This document shows, in pieces, positions 40,999 through 49,943 of a stretch of DNA of 64,000 nucleotides. How positions within the stretch are numbered: position 1 is the first letter of the stretch; each line of letters begins with the position of its first letter. This stretch comes from Phycisphaerales bacterium. Its GTDB lineage: Bacteria; Planctomycetota; Phycisphaerae; Phycisphaerales; UBA1924. Below the pieces are notes generated by a model. That model worked only from the letters and a program-made list of their open reading frames with translations, had not been told where the DNA came from and did no database searches. Location of the stretch: NCBI GenBank assembly GCA_028289195.1, contig JANQQR010000007.1:186001-250000 (forward strand). The letters are read 5' to 3'. Both the position numbers and the translations under genes were made by a program.

Positions 40999-43170
40999 TC
41001 AGGCCTCGCCCTTGCTCTTGACGCCGCCGCGCGAGTCCTGGAGGTTCACACCGAAGTCGTGGTAGCCGCGCATCTGCACGCCCAGCACGTTGAAGTCCGC
41101 CTCGGCCGTCTCGATGGTCGGAGCCTCCTGGCCGTTGAGGAACGCCGTCTCGATCACCGGGAGGTCCGCCGGGTCCGCCAGCAGGTACCACGCCTTGATG
41201 GAGCTGCCGGCGTACTGGGCGTTGCCCAGGTAGCGGCTGACCTCGACGCGGAACTTGCCTTGGTGCGGATTGGCCACCGGGAACTTGGTGCTGGCCGTCG
41301 TGTCCCGCAGCTCCAGCGACTTGAAGAGCTGCGTGCCGATCGCCGAAAGAGACGTCGGCACGAGCATGAGCGCGGGCATCACGCCGATCGGCTTGCCATC
41401 CGAATCGACCTGGTCCATGAAGGCGGTCTCGGCGCTCGTCAGCCCGTCGATGGACAGGGCCGACTGCGCCCCGGTGAGGAAGCTGCCTCCGCCCGCCGTG
41501 AAGAACGCCGAGTTGTTGAGGAAGACGCTCCAGAAGACGTCGTTGATCTTCAGCCCCGAGCCCCGGCCCAGCTTGCGCGGGACGGTCGTGATCGCGCCCA
41601 GATCGTCGTTGATAATGTCCCGGCGATCGATCGAGAGCAGGAGTCCGTAGGTGTCGGCCTTGTTGGTGTACTGCTCCTCGCCGAGCTCCCCGTGCGTCAG
41701 CTCACCCCCGGGCGCGACTCGCTCGTACTGGTCCTTGCCGATGAGGCGGTAGGAGGTGACCGTCTTGAAGTCACTGACGTTGCGGACGGCGGTGATGTTC
41801 CGCCAGGTGCGCTCGACGCTGAAGAATCCCTCCAGCAGGAACTTGTTGGCGACGTTGGAGAGGATGCCGCCGATGCCGATCGTCGAGAACCCGGCGGCCA
41901 CGTTCGGCGCGGACGGCTGGAACGCGCAGCGCAGCACGGACCGGCTGTCGCGGAACGACCGGCCGGTGTAGCCGTTCGCCCACGCGGCTTCGAGCAAGAG
42001 CTCCTGGAGGCCAATGCCGCCGCGGAAGCGCTTGGCCGCAACGTCCAGGTCCCGCTCCTCGCAGAAATCCTCGACATCGCCGAGCTTGGCCGTCAGCAGG
42101 CACGCGGCCTCGAGGACCTGGCTGGTCACGGTGTTGTCGGGCGTGTGGATCGCCGGCGCCCCGCCCACGGCACCGACCTTGGGCCGGTCCGCGCGCAGGA
42201 TCTCGAGTTCGGTCCGCTGCGCGTCCCAGCCCTCGGAGATGGCCCGGGCCTCGGTGTCGTCCCTGCGGCCGCCGTTGGCGGCGCAGAGCCGGCGGACATC
42301 GGCGATGCGCTTGGCCTCGCCGGCCGCCTCGGCGCGCATCCCGGAAACGACGCCCTCGGCGTCGATCCGCGCGAGCACGGCCGGCGCGTTGTCGTCGTCG
42401 TCAGCGCCGTCGCCTGTGCCCTCGCTCGCGGGCGTCTGCGGCTGTTGCGCCCGCGCCTGCGCCTTGTCCCACATCGCCTTGATCGCAGACCGAAGCCCGT
42501 CGGGCAGCGTCTCGGGGTCGAGCCCCTCATCCTTGAGCCACGCCTCGAAATCCATCTCGTTGTTCTCCCGAGTGGGGGTGCTGGGGGTGTGTGTCTTGGT
42601 GTCGCCGGCCGCCACCTGGGCGCTCGTGTCGTCGTCGGCTCCCAGCGCCACGAACGAGACCTCGCCGAGGCGCGAGCGGCGCACGACCTGCACGGGGCCG
42701 TCGAACGTGCGCCCGTTCGCCTGCGCGCTGCGTCCCGTGGGCACCGACTCGATGTTCTCGGCGCTGGCGCCGAGCGACGCCTGCCAGGGGAAACCGGCCA
42801 GGCTGCTCTCGACCACCTCGCGAGCCACGGCCCCCGCGCCACTCACGACGCCGGACACGAGCAGCTGCGACCGCTCGACCCGCACCGACTCGGTGTGCCC
42901 GACGATGAGCGAGGGGTTGTGGTCCTTGAGGATCGGGCGGCTCTTCGTGCCCGACGGGCCCGCAGGAATCTGCATCCCCGCGAGGTCAACCACCACCGGG
43001 TGCTGCCAGCCGGCGAGGCGCATCGCGCCCCCGGTGTAGGCGACCATCGAAAAGCGGCGCAGCGCGGGGGCGCCCTCCGTGGCGCTCGCGTCCTTCGCCG
43101 CGACCAGCTCGCCCACCGGTGCGCGGAGGCAGATCGTGCACGCCGGTTCAGTCGTCGCCGTCTTCGGCAT
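40999..43170 (-). CDS. Prohead protease-major capsid protein fusion
   Basis: 723 residues. Residues ~20-190 resemble the HK97-type prohead protease: AYTGGAMRL, PILKDHNPSLIVGHTESV with the likely catalytic His, and PWQASLGASAENIE with the likely Ser. A charged linker with a low-complexity acidic run (GTGDGADDDDNAP) leads to the major capsid domain (~300-720): FSTIGIGGILSNVANKFLL, TSYRLIGKDQYERVAPGGEL, DDLGAITTVPRKLGRG. The scaffold segment would be cut out after assembly. Protease-capsid fusions are known in some siphoviruses. The first codons overlap the portal gene by 23 bases. Confidence 0.85.
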   Translation of the reverse strand: MPKTATTEPACTICLRAPVGELVAAKDASATEGAPALRRFSMVAYTGGAMRLAGWQHPVVVDLAGMQIPAGPSGTKSRPILKDHNPSLIVGHTESVRVERSQLLVSGVVSGAGAVAREVVESSLAGFPWQASLGASAENIESVPTGRSAQANGRTFDGPVQVVRRSRLGEVSFVALGADDDTSAQVAAGDTKTHTPSTPTRENNEMDFEAWLKDEGLDPETLPDGLRSAIKAMWDKAQARAQQPQTPASEGTGDGADDDDNAPAVLARIDAEGVVSGMRAEAAGEAKRIADVRRLCAANGGRRDDTEARAISEGWDAQRTELEILRADRPKVGAVGGAPAIHTPDNTVTSQVLEAACLLTAKLGDVEDFCEERDLDVAAKRFRGGIGLQELLLEAAWANGYTGRSFRDSRSVLRCAFQPSAPNVAAGFSTIGIGGILSNVANKFLLEGFFSVERTWRNITAVRNVSDFKTVTSYRLIGKDQYERVAPGGELTHGELGEEQYTNKADTYGLLLSIDRRDIINDDLGAITTVPRKLGRGSGLKINDVFWSVFLNNSAFFTAGGGSFLTGAQSALSIDGLTSAETAFMDQVDSDGKPIGVMPALMLVPTSLSAIGTQLFKSLELRDTTASTKFPVANPHQGKFRVEVSRYLGNAQYAGSSIKAWYLLADPADLPVIETAFLNGQEAPTIETAEADFNVLGVQMRGYHDFGVNLQDSRGGVKSKGEA

Positions 43171-44635
43171 CCGTGCCTCCTGTTCGGTTCAGCGCGGGAA
43201 CGGCTTCCTCGACCGTCAGCCCCAGCTCGGCCATGAGCGCCGATTCCTTCGCGCGCTGCCGCAGCTCGGCCTCCCAGTCCCGCCCCTGTCGGGCGTACTC
43301 GTAGGCCAGCGTGGTCGTGTGGCTCTTGAGCCGGGTCGCCTGGGCGTTCGCTTCCTTGGCCGGATCGACCTCGCTCTGGCCGTCCCAGAACCACTGGTGC
43401 GCGGGCAGAGCCTGATCGTCTCCCGTCGCCACCAGAGTGCGCACGCGGAGCGGCAAGAGGTCGGAGATCAGCACCGCTTCCCGGAGGAAGGCAGCGAGCA
43501 GCCGGTCGAGCACGGCGCGCCCGAGGTGCTCCTGCTCGACACGGATCGCCTTGAAGTAGACCTGGTGGTCGAGCTTGCCACTGGCGAAGTTGTAACCCGA
43601 GGAATTCCCCGCCGCGACGTTGAAGGGCATGTTCAGGCAGCGGGCGATCTCGTTGAGGATCTCGCGCTTGAATTCCGCATACGTCGTCGAGGGCTGCTCG
43701 GCGCGGATCTGCTCCATCCGCCAGCCGCCGGGCATCGTCAGGAGCGCTCGTGCCTCGAGCTCGATGGCGTCCATCGGCTCGACCGCCTCCGCCTCGCCCG
43801 ACGCCGGCGCGTCCGTGTACAGGATGCCCGCGAAGTCCGCGGCTGTCTCGGCGGCGCCGAGTACGGCCAGCGTGTAACGCCGCAGCTGCGCAAACAGCGG
43901 CAGCGCGGGCGTGATGTCGGGGATGCCCCGCGACTGACCCGGGCGATCGGCGCGGAAGTAGTGCAGCACCGAATCGGCGGGCACCCGATCGAACTCCACC
44001 CCCAGAGGCAGCCGCCCTCCGGCAGCGCTCGCGCCCGGGTGGGCCCGGAGCACGTGGTACTCGACCGGGTTCCCGAAGCTGTCGAAGCGGATCCCGTCGA
44101 CGGAGTTGTCGCTCGGCAGGCCGAACACCGGCGTGGCCACCTGGTCCGCCTCGACGAGGCGGAGATCGAGCTTCACCGCGCTCGACAGGCCCGGATTGTC
44201 GGCCAGGACGCAGAAGACCTCGCCGCTCTCGGCGCGGGCCATCCGCATCGTTCGGAGCTTCTCGGGCAGCCCGACCGCCTTGCACCACCGCCCGAACGCC
44301 TCCTCGATGACAGCGTTGGCATCGGGGTCATCGGTCAGCATCTGCAGCCGCGGGCCCGTGCCGATCACGTCGTTCGCGAGTGTCAGCACGATGCCGCGGG
44401 CGTATGCGTTGTTGGCGACCTCGTAGCGGGCCCGGGACCGGAGGATGCGGCGCACGTGGGGCGAAGCAGCGGCGTCCGCGCTGAGGCTGTCGGCCATCGA
44501 CCAGTGGCGCCGGTTGGCGTCGTTCGTCGTCGCGGCGTCGAAGCGGGCGCGGACGAGGCGCCGGATCAGGCCGCCCCTCACCGCGGAGGCCTGCCGGGCC
44601 TCAGCGGCCTTGGTGCGCGAGAAGAAGCGGCCCAT
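43148..44635 (-). CDS. Phage portal protein (lambda-like)
   Basis: 495 residues from the ATG at 44635, which shares one base with the stop of the small upstream gene. The lambda-type portal marks are present: RRHWSMADSLSADAAASPHVRRILRSRARYEV at the N-terminus (recognised by SPHVRRILRSRARYE), ANDVIGTGPRL near 85, DSVLHYFRADRPGQSRGIP, and NMPFNVAAGNSSGYNFAS in the C-terminal third. It forms the dodecameric ring at one vertex of the head through which DNA enters. Just upstream of the capsid gene as usual. Confidence 0.9.
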   Translation of the reverse strand: MGRFFSRTKAAEARQASAVRGGLIRRLVRARFDAATTNDANRRHWSMADSLSADAAASPHVRRILRSRARYEVANNAYARGIVLTLANDVIGTGPRLQMLTDDPDANAVIEEAFGRWCKAVGLPEKLRTMRMARAESGEVFCVLADNPGLSSAVKLDLRLVEADQVATPVFGLPSDNSVDGIRFDSFGNPVEYHVLRAHPGASAAGGRLPLGVEFDRVPADSVLHYFRADRPGQSRGIPDITPALPLFAQLRRYTLAVLGAAETAADFAGILYTDAPASGEAEAVEPMDAIELEARALLTMPGGWRMEQIRAEQPSTTYAEFKREILNEIARCLNMPFNVAAGNSSGYNFASGKLDHQVYFKAIRVEQEHLGRAVLDRLLAAFLREAVLISDLLPLRVRTLVATGDDQALPAHQWFWDGQSEVDPAKEANAQATRLKSHTTTLAYEYARQGRDWEAELRQRAKESALMAELGLTVEEAVPALNRTGGTDAEDGDD

Positions 44636-44853
44636 CAGGCCAACTCCCCCGCGCCCGGCGGCGCGATCCGGCTCATTCGCAGACCTCGGTCCGGCCGCTT
44701 CGACGCCTCCTTGGAAGCGAGATAGCGGTCGGCCCCGATCTGGTCCTTGAGCGAGTGCTGCTCGACTGAGCCCGAGTCGCCCTGGGCTCGCTTGGGGCCT
44801 GAGGCGTTTTCGGCAATCGTCTGTTCGAGGTTGGACTCTGCGGCGGGCGCCAT
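44635..44853 (-). CDS. Small phage head protein upstream of the portal gene
   Basis: 72 residues: a disordered N-terminus, then HSLKDQIGADRYLASKEASK and GLRMSRIAPPGA. Small basic proteins with this 'L.DQI.ADRYLA..EA' segment are found between terminase and portal genes in related prophages. Possibly a gpW-like joining protein; the assignment rests on position. Confidence 0.5.
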   Translation of the reverse strand: MAPAAESNLEQTIAENASGPKRAQGDSGSVEQHSLKDQIGADRYLASKEASKRPDRGLRMSRIAPPGAGELA

Positions 44854-44993
44854 CGCCCAACTACATCTGCGCGACAGCGGTGAGGTGTCGCAAGCCCCGC
44901 TGAAATGATTCCTCCGTTCCCCAATCTGCTGAAGGAATCAGAGATACTTGTATTTACACTGATGTCCGTCCCGCAGCCGGTGCTGGAGAACGC

Positions 44994-46703
44994 TTGATGG
45001 AAGCTCGCAATCGCCCCCTACCTGACTGGTTCGAGCGGATTCGGACCCGACAGATCTCACTCCCCCGTTTCCAGAGGCACGAAGCATGGGGCCCGCACGA
45101 GGTCAGCGCCCTCTTGACGACAGTGCTCCGAGGCCTCCCCGCTGGCGCCACACTTATTCTGGAGGTTGGTGATGATCTTCCCTTCATTAGCCGGCCCGTG
45201 GCCGGCGCGCCGGCGGACGGCGAGCGGATTACCGAACTGCTGCTCGACGGCCAGCAGAGGCTGACTTCGCTGTGGCGAGCTCTCCACGACAACTATGACG
45301 ATCGCACATACCTCATCTCCTATGAAGACGATCCGCACACGAACGGTCAGTTGATTCCGACTGCGTGGGGGCAGAACCGATGGATCCGTCAAGGCACTCG
45401 ATACCCGTTGTGGGTCGACGATCCGAAGCAGGTCTGGAAACGAGGCTATCTGCCGATGCGGCTCCTCTGTCCAGGCGACATCGCCGACGAGATCGACGCT
45501 TGGATCGATGCGGTCGAGGAAGAAAGCAAGCAGACCCGCGCAATCGACCGCCAGATCCAAGACCTACGCACCCGTGTGCGTGAGTTCAACATTCCCTTCC
45601 TGTCGCTCCCGGTCACGACGCCTCGGGAGGTGGCCCTTGATGTGTTCATCAAAATGAATACGAGCTCTGTGAAGCTGACCACGTTTGATATCCTTGTTGC
45701 GCAGGTTGAGGCACATACAGATGAGTCGCTTCACGATCTGGTGCTAAAGATCGGGGAGGCAGCGCCCCACGCTGGTGCTTACAAGGCGCCAGAGGACCTT
45801 GTCCTTGATGTCGCGGCGCTGATGCAAGACCGATCACCCAGCCAGAGCGGGTACGCGGGCCTCGATCTAGGCCGGATGATTTCGGACTGGGATCAGATGG
45901 CCTCGGGTATCGAATGGATGGTCCAAGTACTCCATTCGGAGGCAGTATTCGACGCCCAACGGCTCCCAACGGATGCAGTCCTTGCGGTGCTAGCAGCGTT
46001 GCACCCTCATCTACCACACGCACCCGATCAGCTCGGCAACGCGCGAACGCTTCTCCGAGCCTACATCTGGAGAGCGTTCTGCACAGGTCGATACGATCGT
46101 GCAGCCGCAACAAGAGCGCTTCAGGATTATCGCGGCCTACGGGATGTCCTCTCGGGCAAGGGAAAGAAGGCGGCGGTTCCAATCTTCAATGAGACGGAGT
46201 ATCCGCTCCCGACCCAGGCTGCGCTTTCAGTCGTGAGTTGGCCCAAGAATCGAAACACGCTGGCTCGCTCCATCCTCGCAGCAGCACTGCGCTGCGGGGC
46301 GCGCGACATCGCCGATGACCAGCGAGCAACGCATGTATCAGTCGGCCAGCGGGAGTATCACCATATTTTTCCGAGAGCTCTGCTGGAGGAGGTTGAGGTG
46401 CCTGAGGACAGCGTCTTCCGTGCGCTGAACTGCATGCTCATCACGTGGCGCACCAATCGGACTATTTCTCGCAAGCACCCAGTCGATTACCTTCGAGAGC
46501 GAGCGCAGGCCAACTCGCTAGGTGTGGACAATCTCGTCGCACGCCTGAAGTCGCATCTCGTTCCCTATGACGAGCTCGTCGCAGTCGATCCAGATTCGCC
46601 GCCAAGTGCCATTCGCAAGCACTACGACGCATTTCTCGAGGCGAGAGCAAATCTCGTGTTGTCGACGCTGACGCGCCTCTGCGAAGGGAACGATCTCGCA
46701 TGA
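44994..46703 (+). CDS. GmrSD-like type IV restriction protein (DUF262-DUF1524 fusion)
   Basis: 569 residues. Residues ~1-130 are a DUF262/ParB-like NTPase domain with ISLPRFQRHEAWG and the signature ELLLDGQQRLTSLW (DGQQR at 85-89). The C-terminal third is a DUF1524 HNH nuclease: REYHHIFPRALLEE near 455, then LNCMLITWRTNRTISRKHP. Single-chain GmrSD-type enzymes cut DNA with modified (often glucosylated hydroxymethyl) cytosine, which makes them anti-phage enzymes. The gene is rightward between the leftward portal and terminase genes, so it is a cargo gene carried in the prophage late region. Confidence 0.85.
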   Translation: MMEARNRPLPDWFERIRTRQISLPRFQRHEAWGPHEVSALLTTVLRGLPAGATLILEVGDDLPFISRPVAGAPADGERITELLLDGQQRLTSLWRALHDNYDDRTYLISYEDDPHTNGQLIPTAWGQNRWIRQGTRYPLWVDDPKQVWKRGYLPMRLLCPGDIADEIDAWIDAVEEESKQTRAIDRQIQDLRTRVREFNIPFLSLPVTTPREVALDVFIKMNTSSVKLTTFDILVAQVEAHTDESLHDLVLKIGEAAPHAGAYKAPEDLVLDVAALMQDRSPSQSGYAGLDLGRMISDWDQMASGIEWMVQVLHSEAVFDAQRLPTDAVLAVLAALHPHLPHAPDQLGNARTLLRAYIWRAFCTGRYDRAAATRALQDYRGLRDVLSGKGKKAAVPIFNETEYPLPTQAALSVVSWPKNRNTLARSILAAALRCGARDIADDQRATHVSVGQREYHHIFPRALLEEVEVPEDSVFRALNCMLITWRTNRTISRKHPVDYLRERAQANSLGVDNLVARLKSHLVPYDELVAVDPDSPPSAIRKHYDAFLEARANLVLSTLTRLCEGNDLA

Positions 46704-46707
46704 AGTT

Positions 46708-49005
46708 CTAAATCGCCCCACGGACTCGTCTGACCTCTGACAGTCTCACGCGTTGCCTCGGCTGGGTATTCTGATCCGTCCCGAACAAGACCGCACCCTC
46801 CATCGACGCCGCCACGGCCGCCCCGGCGAGGCAGTCCAGCCAGTGGTTGTCCAGCCCATCGACCCGGAGCTTCCACTCGTCCACAGTCCGCCCGCGTCCC
46901 TCCGTCCGCACGCGGTACTCGCTGGTCAGGTGCTCGGCGATCAGACCGTGATGCTCGGGCTTGTGGCCGAAGAGCGACAGGCACCCAGGATCGCCCATCG
47001 GCACGGCCAAGCGGGCGTGAACGAAGCTCTTCCAGTAGTTCGTGTCGAAGACGACGTGGCGGACGGCCCGCTTGCCAGTGACTACCGGCACTCGCCAATT
47101 CAGACCGATCCGCTCGCCACGCTTGCGCTTGTAGTCGCTGAACGGGATGCTGCTGGCGCCGACGTAGCGCCCGTGGCTGGGCATGAGCGCGGCGGCGTGC
47201 GATGACTGCCGGCAGAATTGGTACACCACGTCCGTGCTCGCGCCCCAATTGGCATCAATGAGGCAACGGTCGATGCGAACCATCGCGCCGTCGTCTCGCC
47301 GCCACTCGCGGGCGAGGTGCGATCCGGCGAGGCGCTCGAGCCCGGCATAGATCGCTCCCTCCTGGCCAGCCCGCGGGGCCGCGTTGCCAAGGGTCCTACG
47401 GGTATCACGCAGGGTAAAGTGCGCGCCGAGCCCGAGCTTTTGGTCCGGCTCCGTGCCGTAGTCCACAACGTAGCCGGTGAAGTCGTCCTCCCAGGCGGCA
47501 ACGAGCCAGAAGAGGGCCTTGCCCTGCACGTCCACGAACATCGTAAGCCGCGTGCAGCCGATCGGCACCTCGCCCCTGACGTGCCCGCTGGTTTTCGCCG
47601 CGATGGTTTCGGCGCTCAGCAGGTCGTCCTCGGCCTTCTCCTCGGGCAGCGGCTCGTTCTGGTACTCGGCGAAGAACGCGCGCTCGTCCTGGAGCCGCAG
47701 GTTCATCGCGTGCTGGATCGCGCTCAGCTCGTCGTGGTTGAACCGCGACGCCCACGCGACGCTCGCCCCCTCGTCCATCGCATTGCGGTGACGCTTGTAG
47801 AAGGCCGTGGCGTCCCGGATTCCCCGGTCGTTCCGTAGGCCCTCCGCGCGCAGGCGTGCGTACTCATCCCACCGCTTCTCGTCAGCCGGGAACGAGTACA
47901 CCATCTTCGTCCGCTCGCCCTGCCACGCCGGATGCTTGTCGCGGTCCAACAGGCGGTCGGCCAGGTCGTCCGGGCGGACCACCGTCAGGGTCATGAGCCC
48001 GGCGATCTTCTGGCCGGGCCCGGCCAGCCCCAAAACCGCGCCGGCCAGCACCCGCTCGCGGTTGGCGCACTGAGAGGGCGACCGCGCCGACTCATCCGTC
48101 TGCGGGTCGTCGATCAGGACCAACGACGGGCGAACGGGTGAGCCGTCGGCCCGCTTGTGCTTCATGCCGCGGACGCGTCCCGTGATGCCAGCCACGCGGA
48201 TGATCGCGCCCGACGCGTCGGCCCCCTCGATCGTCGGGAGCACGATCTCCTTGGCGGTCCAGCCGATCAGCGTGGGCCGTCCGTCGAGCAGTTGCCCGGC
48301 GGCGCGCTGGTGGATGCCCTCCAGCGAACGGATCGCGTGGCAGACCTCGGGGAAGTCCTCCGCGAGCTGCTCGCTGTTCTCGAGTTCGGCCTTGATCGAG
48401 TCGAGCATTTGCGCCGCGTGGTCTTCGTCGGACCCGATTAGCGCGACGAAGTCGCGGTGGCCGTACAGCATCGCCCAGAGGCACGCCGTCTCGCAGAGCG
48501 ACGTCTTCCCGCTCCCCCGGGGCATCGCCATCGCGAACAGGCCGCCCTCGAGCACCGCCCGCTCGATTTTGGCGATGACGCGGAGGTGATCGGGAGACCA
48601 CTCGAGGTGGAACGTGCCGGGGAAGTAGCGCTCGCAGAACGCGCGGAAGTCGTGCGCGCACGACCGCCTGCGCGCGGGGTCGGCGACGTCCGGCAGCGGG
48701 CCGATGTCGCGGCCGGACAGCGAGAGCGCCCGGGCCTCCCGCGCTTTGCGCTCGCGGTAGGCGTCGTATCCGGCCGCGTCCTCCGCTTCGGCCTCGCGCT
48801 GCAGCCCTTCGTGACGCGTCGCCGAGAGCCAAGCGGTGTAGCGGAACAGATCAACGCGGTTCGGGTCGGCTTGCGAAGCGATGGGGTAGCCCGCGCGCGT
48901 GCGGTGGCGGTGCAGCTGCCGCTCGCTGATCACCTCGCCGAGCGGCGTGGAGTTCAGCAGGCGGCAAAGCTCGCCCGGTCGCAGCTGGCGCGGGTCAATC
49001 GCCAC
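46708..49005 (-). CDS. Phage terminase large subunit
   Basis: 765 residues. An N-terminal ~130-residue extension is followed by FHLEWSPDHLRVIAKIERAVLEGGLFAMAMPRGSGKTSL, recognised by Walker A MPRGSGKTS (~160). Walker B is PSLVLIDDPQ (~295). The nuclease domain starts at CTRLTMFVDVQGKALFWL with its metal-binding Asp (~490) and later has DWNWGAS-like DANWGASTDVVYQF. This enzyme packages DNA into the procapsid and cuts it. The nucleotide-binding and nuclease halves are intact. Confidence 0.9.
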   Translation of the reverse strand: MAIDPRQLRPGELCRLLNSTPLGEVISERQLHRHRTRAGYPIASQADPNRVDLFRYTAWLSATRHEGLQREAEAEDAAGYDAYRERKAREARALSLSGRDIGPLPDVADPARRRSCAHDFRAFCERYFPGTFHLEWSPDHLRVIAKIERAVLEGGLFAMAMPRGSGKTSLCETACLWAMLYGHRDFVALIGSDEDHAAQMLDSIKAELENSEQLAEDFPEVCHAIRSLEGIHQRAAGQLLDGRPTLIGWTAKEIVLPTIEGADASGAIIRVAGITGRVRGMKHKRADGSPVRPSLVLIDDPQTDESARSPSQCANRERVLAGAVLGLAGPGQKIAGLMTLTVVRPDDLADRLLDRDKHPAWQGERTKMVYSFPADEKRWDEYARLRAEGLRNDRGIRDATAFYKRHRNAMDEGASVAWASRFNHDELSAIQHAMNLRLQDERAFFAEYQNEPLPEEKAEDDLLSAETIAAKTSGHVRGEVPIGCTRLTMFVDVQGKALFWLVAAWEDDFTGYVVDYGTEPDQKLGLGAHFTLRDTRRTLGNAAPRAGQEGAIYAGLERLAGSHLAREWRRDDGAMVRIDRCLIDANWGASTDVVYQFCRQSSHAAALMPSHGRYVGASSIPFSDYKRKRGERIGLNWRVPVVTGKRAVRHVVFDTNYWKSFVHARLAVPMGDPGCLSLFGHKPEHHGLIAEHLTSEYRVRTEGRGRTVDEWKLRVDGLDNHWLDCLAGAAVAASMEGAVLFGTDQNTQPRQRVRLSEVRRVRGAI

Positions 49006-49219
49006 GGCCGCTCATCTCCCGCACGAGCCACGCGGCGTAGTGCACGAGGTTCATCGTCCCGTCCGCGTTCGTCAGCGCGCCGGCGTCGATGTCCGCGCGG
49101 AGCATCTCCTCGCTGACTGGGAACCCGCCGGCGCGAGACAGCACCCGGGCGGCATCTTCAACCGGGAGCGCGGCGGGATTCAGCGCCGCAGGGGGTTTGC
49201 TAGGCGCGTGTTCGGCCAT
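48995..49219 (-). CDS. Small phage protein, possible terminase small-subunit-like
   Basis: 74 residues from ATG 49219, overlapping the terminase start by 11 bases. The chain has a Pro-rich start and then a likely winged-helix-like stretch (EDAARVLSRAGGFPVSEEMLRADIDAGAL, seen by VLSRAGGFPVSEEML and DGTMNLVHYAAWL). Its place directly before the large terminase gene suggests a DNA-recognising small subunit, but the size is small and the support is positional. Confidence 0.5.
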   Translation of the reverse strand: MAEHAPSKPPAALNPAALPVEDAARVLSRAGGFPVSEEMLRADIDAGALTNADGTMNLVHYAAWLVREMSGRGD

Positions 49220-49370
49220 CCCAGGCCCACCTCCGCGGGCGCTTGCCCACATTCCGCCCACTTCCCCGGATTCCAGCGAATTCGCCTTGATGTCTCCCCC
49301 GGCTCACGCCCTTGTGTGTCCTGCAACGCGGGAACGCCCCGCGCAGATGTAGGCCAGAGGAGGCACGAGC

Positions 49371-49628
49371 ATGGCGAAGCGCACGACCACGAGGCACAAG
49401 ACCACCGACGCGGAGGCCTACGCCGCCCGCCGCAATGACATCGCCCGCCTGCTCGACGTGCTCCACATGGAGCTCGACCGGCACGCCGAGGAGGCCAAGG
49501 CTGACCCGAGCAACTGGGGACGCGCCGGCGACCTCGACTACGTGCGCCAGTCCCTGGTCACGCTTGTCGCGTTCACCAGCGGGCGCGAGACCGAAGATGT
49601 CCAGCGCTTTCTCGACGGGGCCGAGTGA
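49371..49628 (+). CDS. Hypothetical small phage protein
   Basis: 85 residues, with AGAGGAGG upstream. All-helical and charged (RNDIARLLDVLHMELDRHAEE, GDLDYVRQSLVTLVAFTSG). It starts a short rightward cluster (49371-51543) on the opposite strand to the main phage operons. No family recognised. Confidence 0.6.
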   Translation: MAKRTTTRHKTTDAEAYAARRNDIARLLDVLHMELDRHAEEAKADPSNWGRAGDLDYVRQSLVTLVAFTSGRETEDVQRFLDGAE

Positions 49629-49652
49629 CCCCAACCAAGAGGGATGCACCAA

Positions 49653-49892
49653 ATGCACGACGACGCACCGATCCCCGCTGAACTGCTCGCGATCGCCGAG
49701 CGTCTCGGTTTCCCGACCCTCGAGACCCGCTGCAGCGACGCTCTGGACTTTCGCGAGGTCGCGGTGTGGGTGGTCCGAGACGCGCTCCGGCACGCCTACG
49801 ACGCCGGCAGGCGGGCGGCACCGCCCACACGATGCACCTGCCCGGTCTGCGGCCGGGAGATTGAGATCCGACCCGTTCCCAAGACCACCTGA
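49653..49892 (+). CDS. Small phage protein with CTCPVC zinc knuckle
   Basis: 79 residues from ATG 49653, preceded by GAGGG at a better distance than the ATG at 49644. The N-terminus is a helical domain (DDAPIPAELLAIAERLGFPTL), and the C-terminus holds TRCTCPVCGRE with three Cys for a zinc knuckle. It may bind nucleic acid or act with neighbours. A hairpin terminator follows immediately. Confidence 0.55.
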   Translation: MHDDAPIPAELLAIAERLGFPTLETRCSDALDFREVAVWVVRDALRHAYDAGRRAAPPTRCTCPVCGREIEIRPVPKTT

Positions 49893-49918
49893 AGCCCGCC
49901 CGTCGCGGGCTTCGCTGT
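49891..49918 (+). terminator. Terminator-like hairpin
   Basis: GAAGCCCGC (49891-49899) pairs with GCGGGCTTC (49905-49913) around a five-base loop, and GCTGTTT follows. It overlaps the stop of the preceding gene and lies before the HARE-HTH gene. T tract is short. Confidence 0.5.
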
Positions 49919-49943
49919 TTCCTAGACACGAAGGAGATTCCAC

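Noticed and set aside
40480-43236. 918-codon open frame opposite the capsid fusion gene
   Set aside because: Composition is dominated by Arg, Gly, Ala and His as in antisense frames of high-GC genes; the capsid and head genes on the other strand have clear family motifs.
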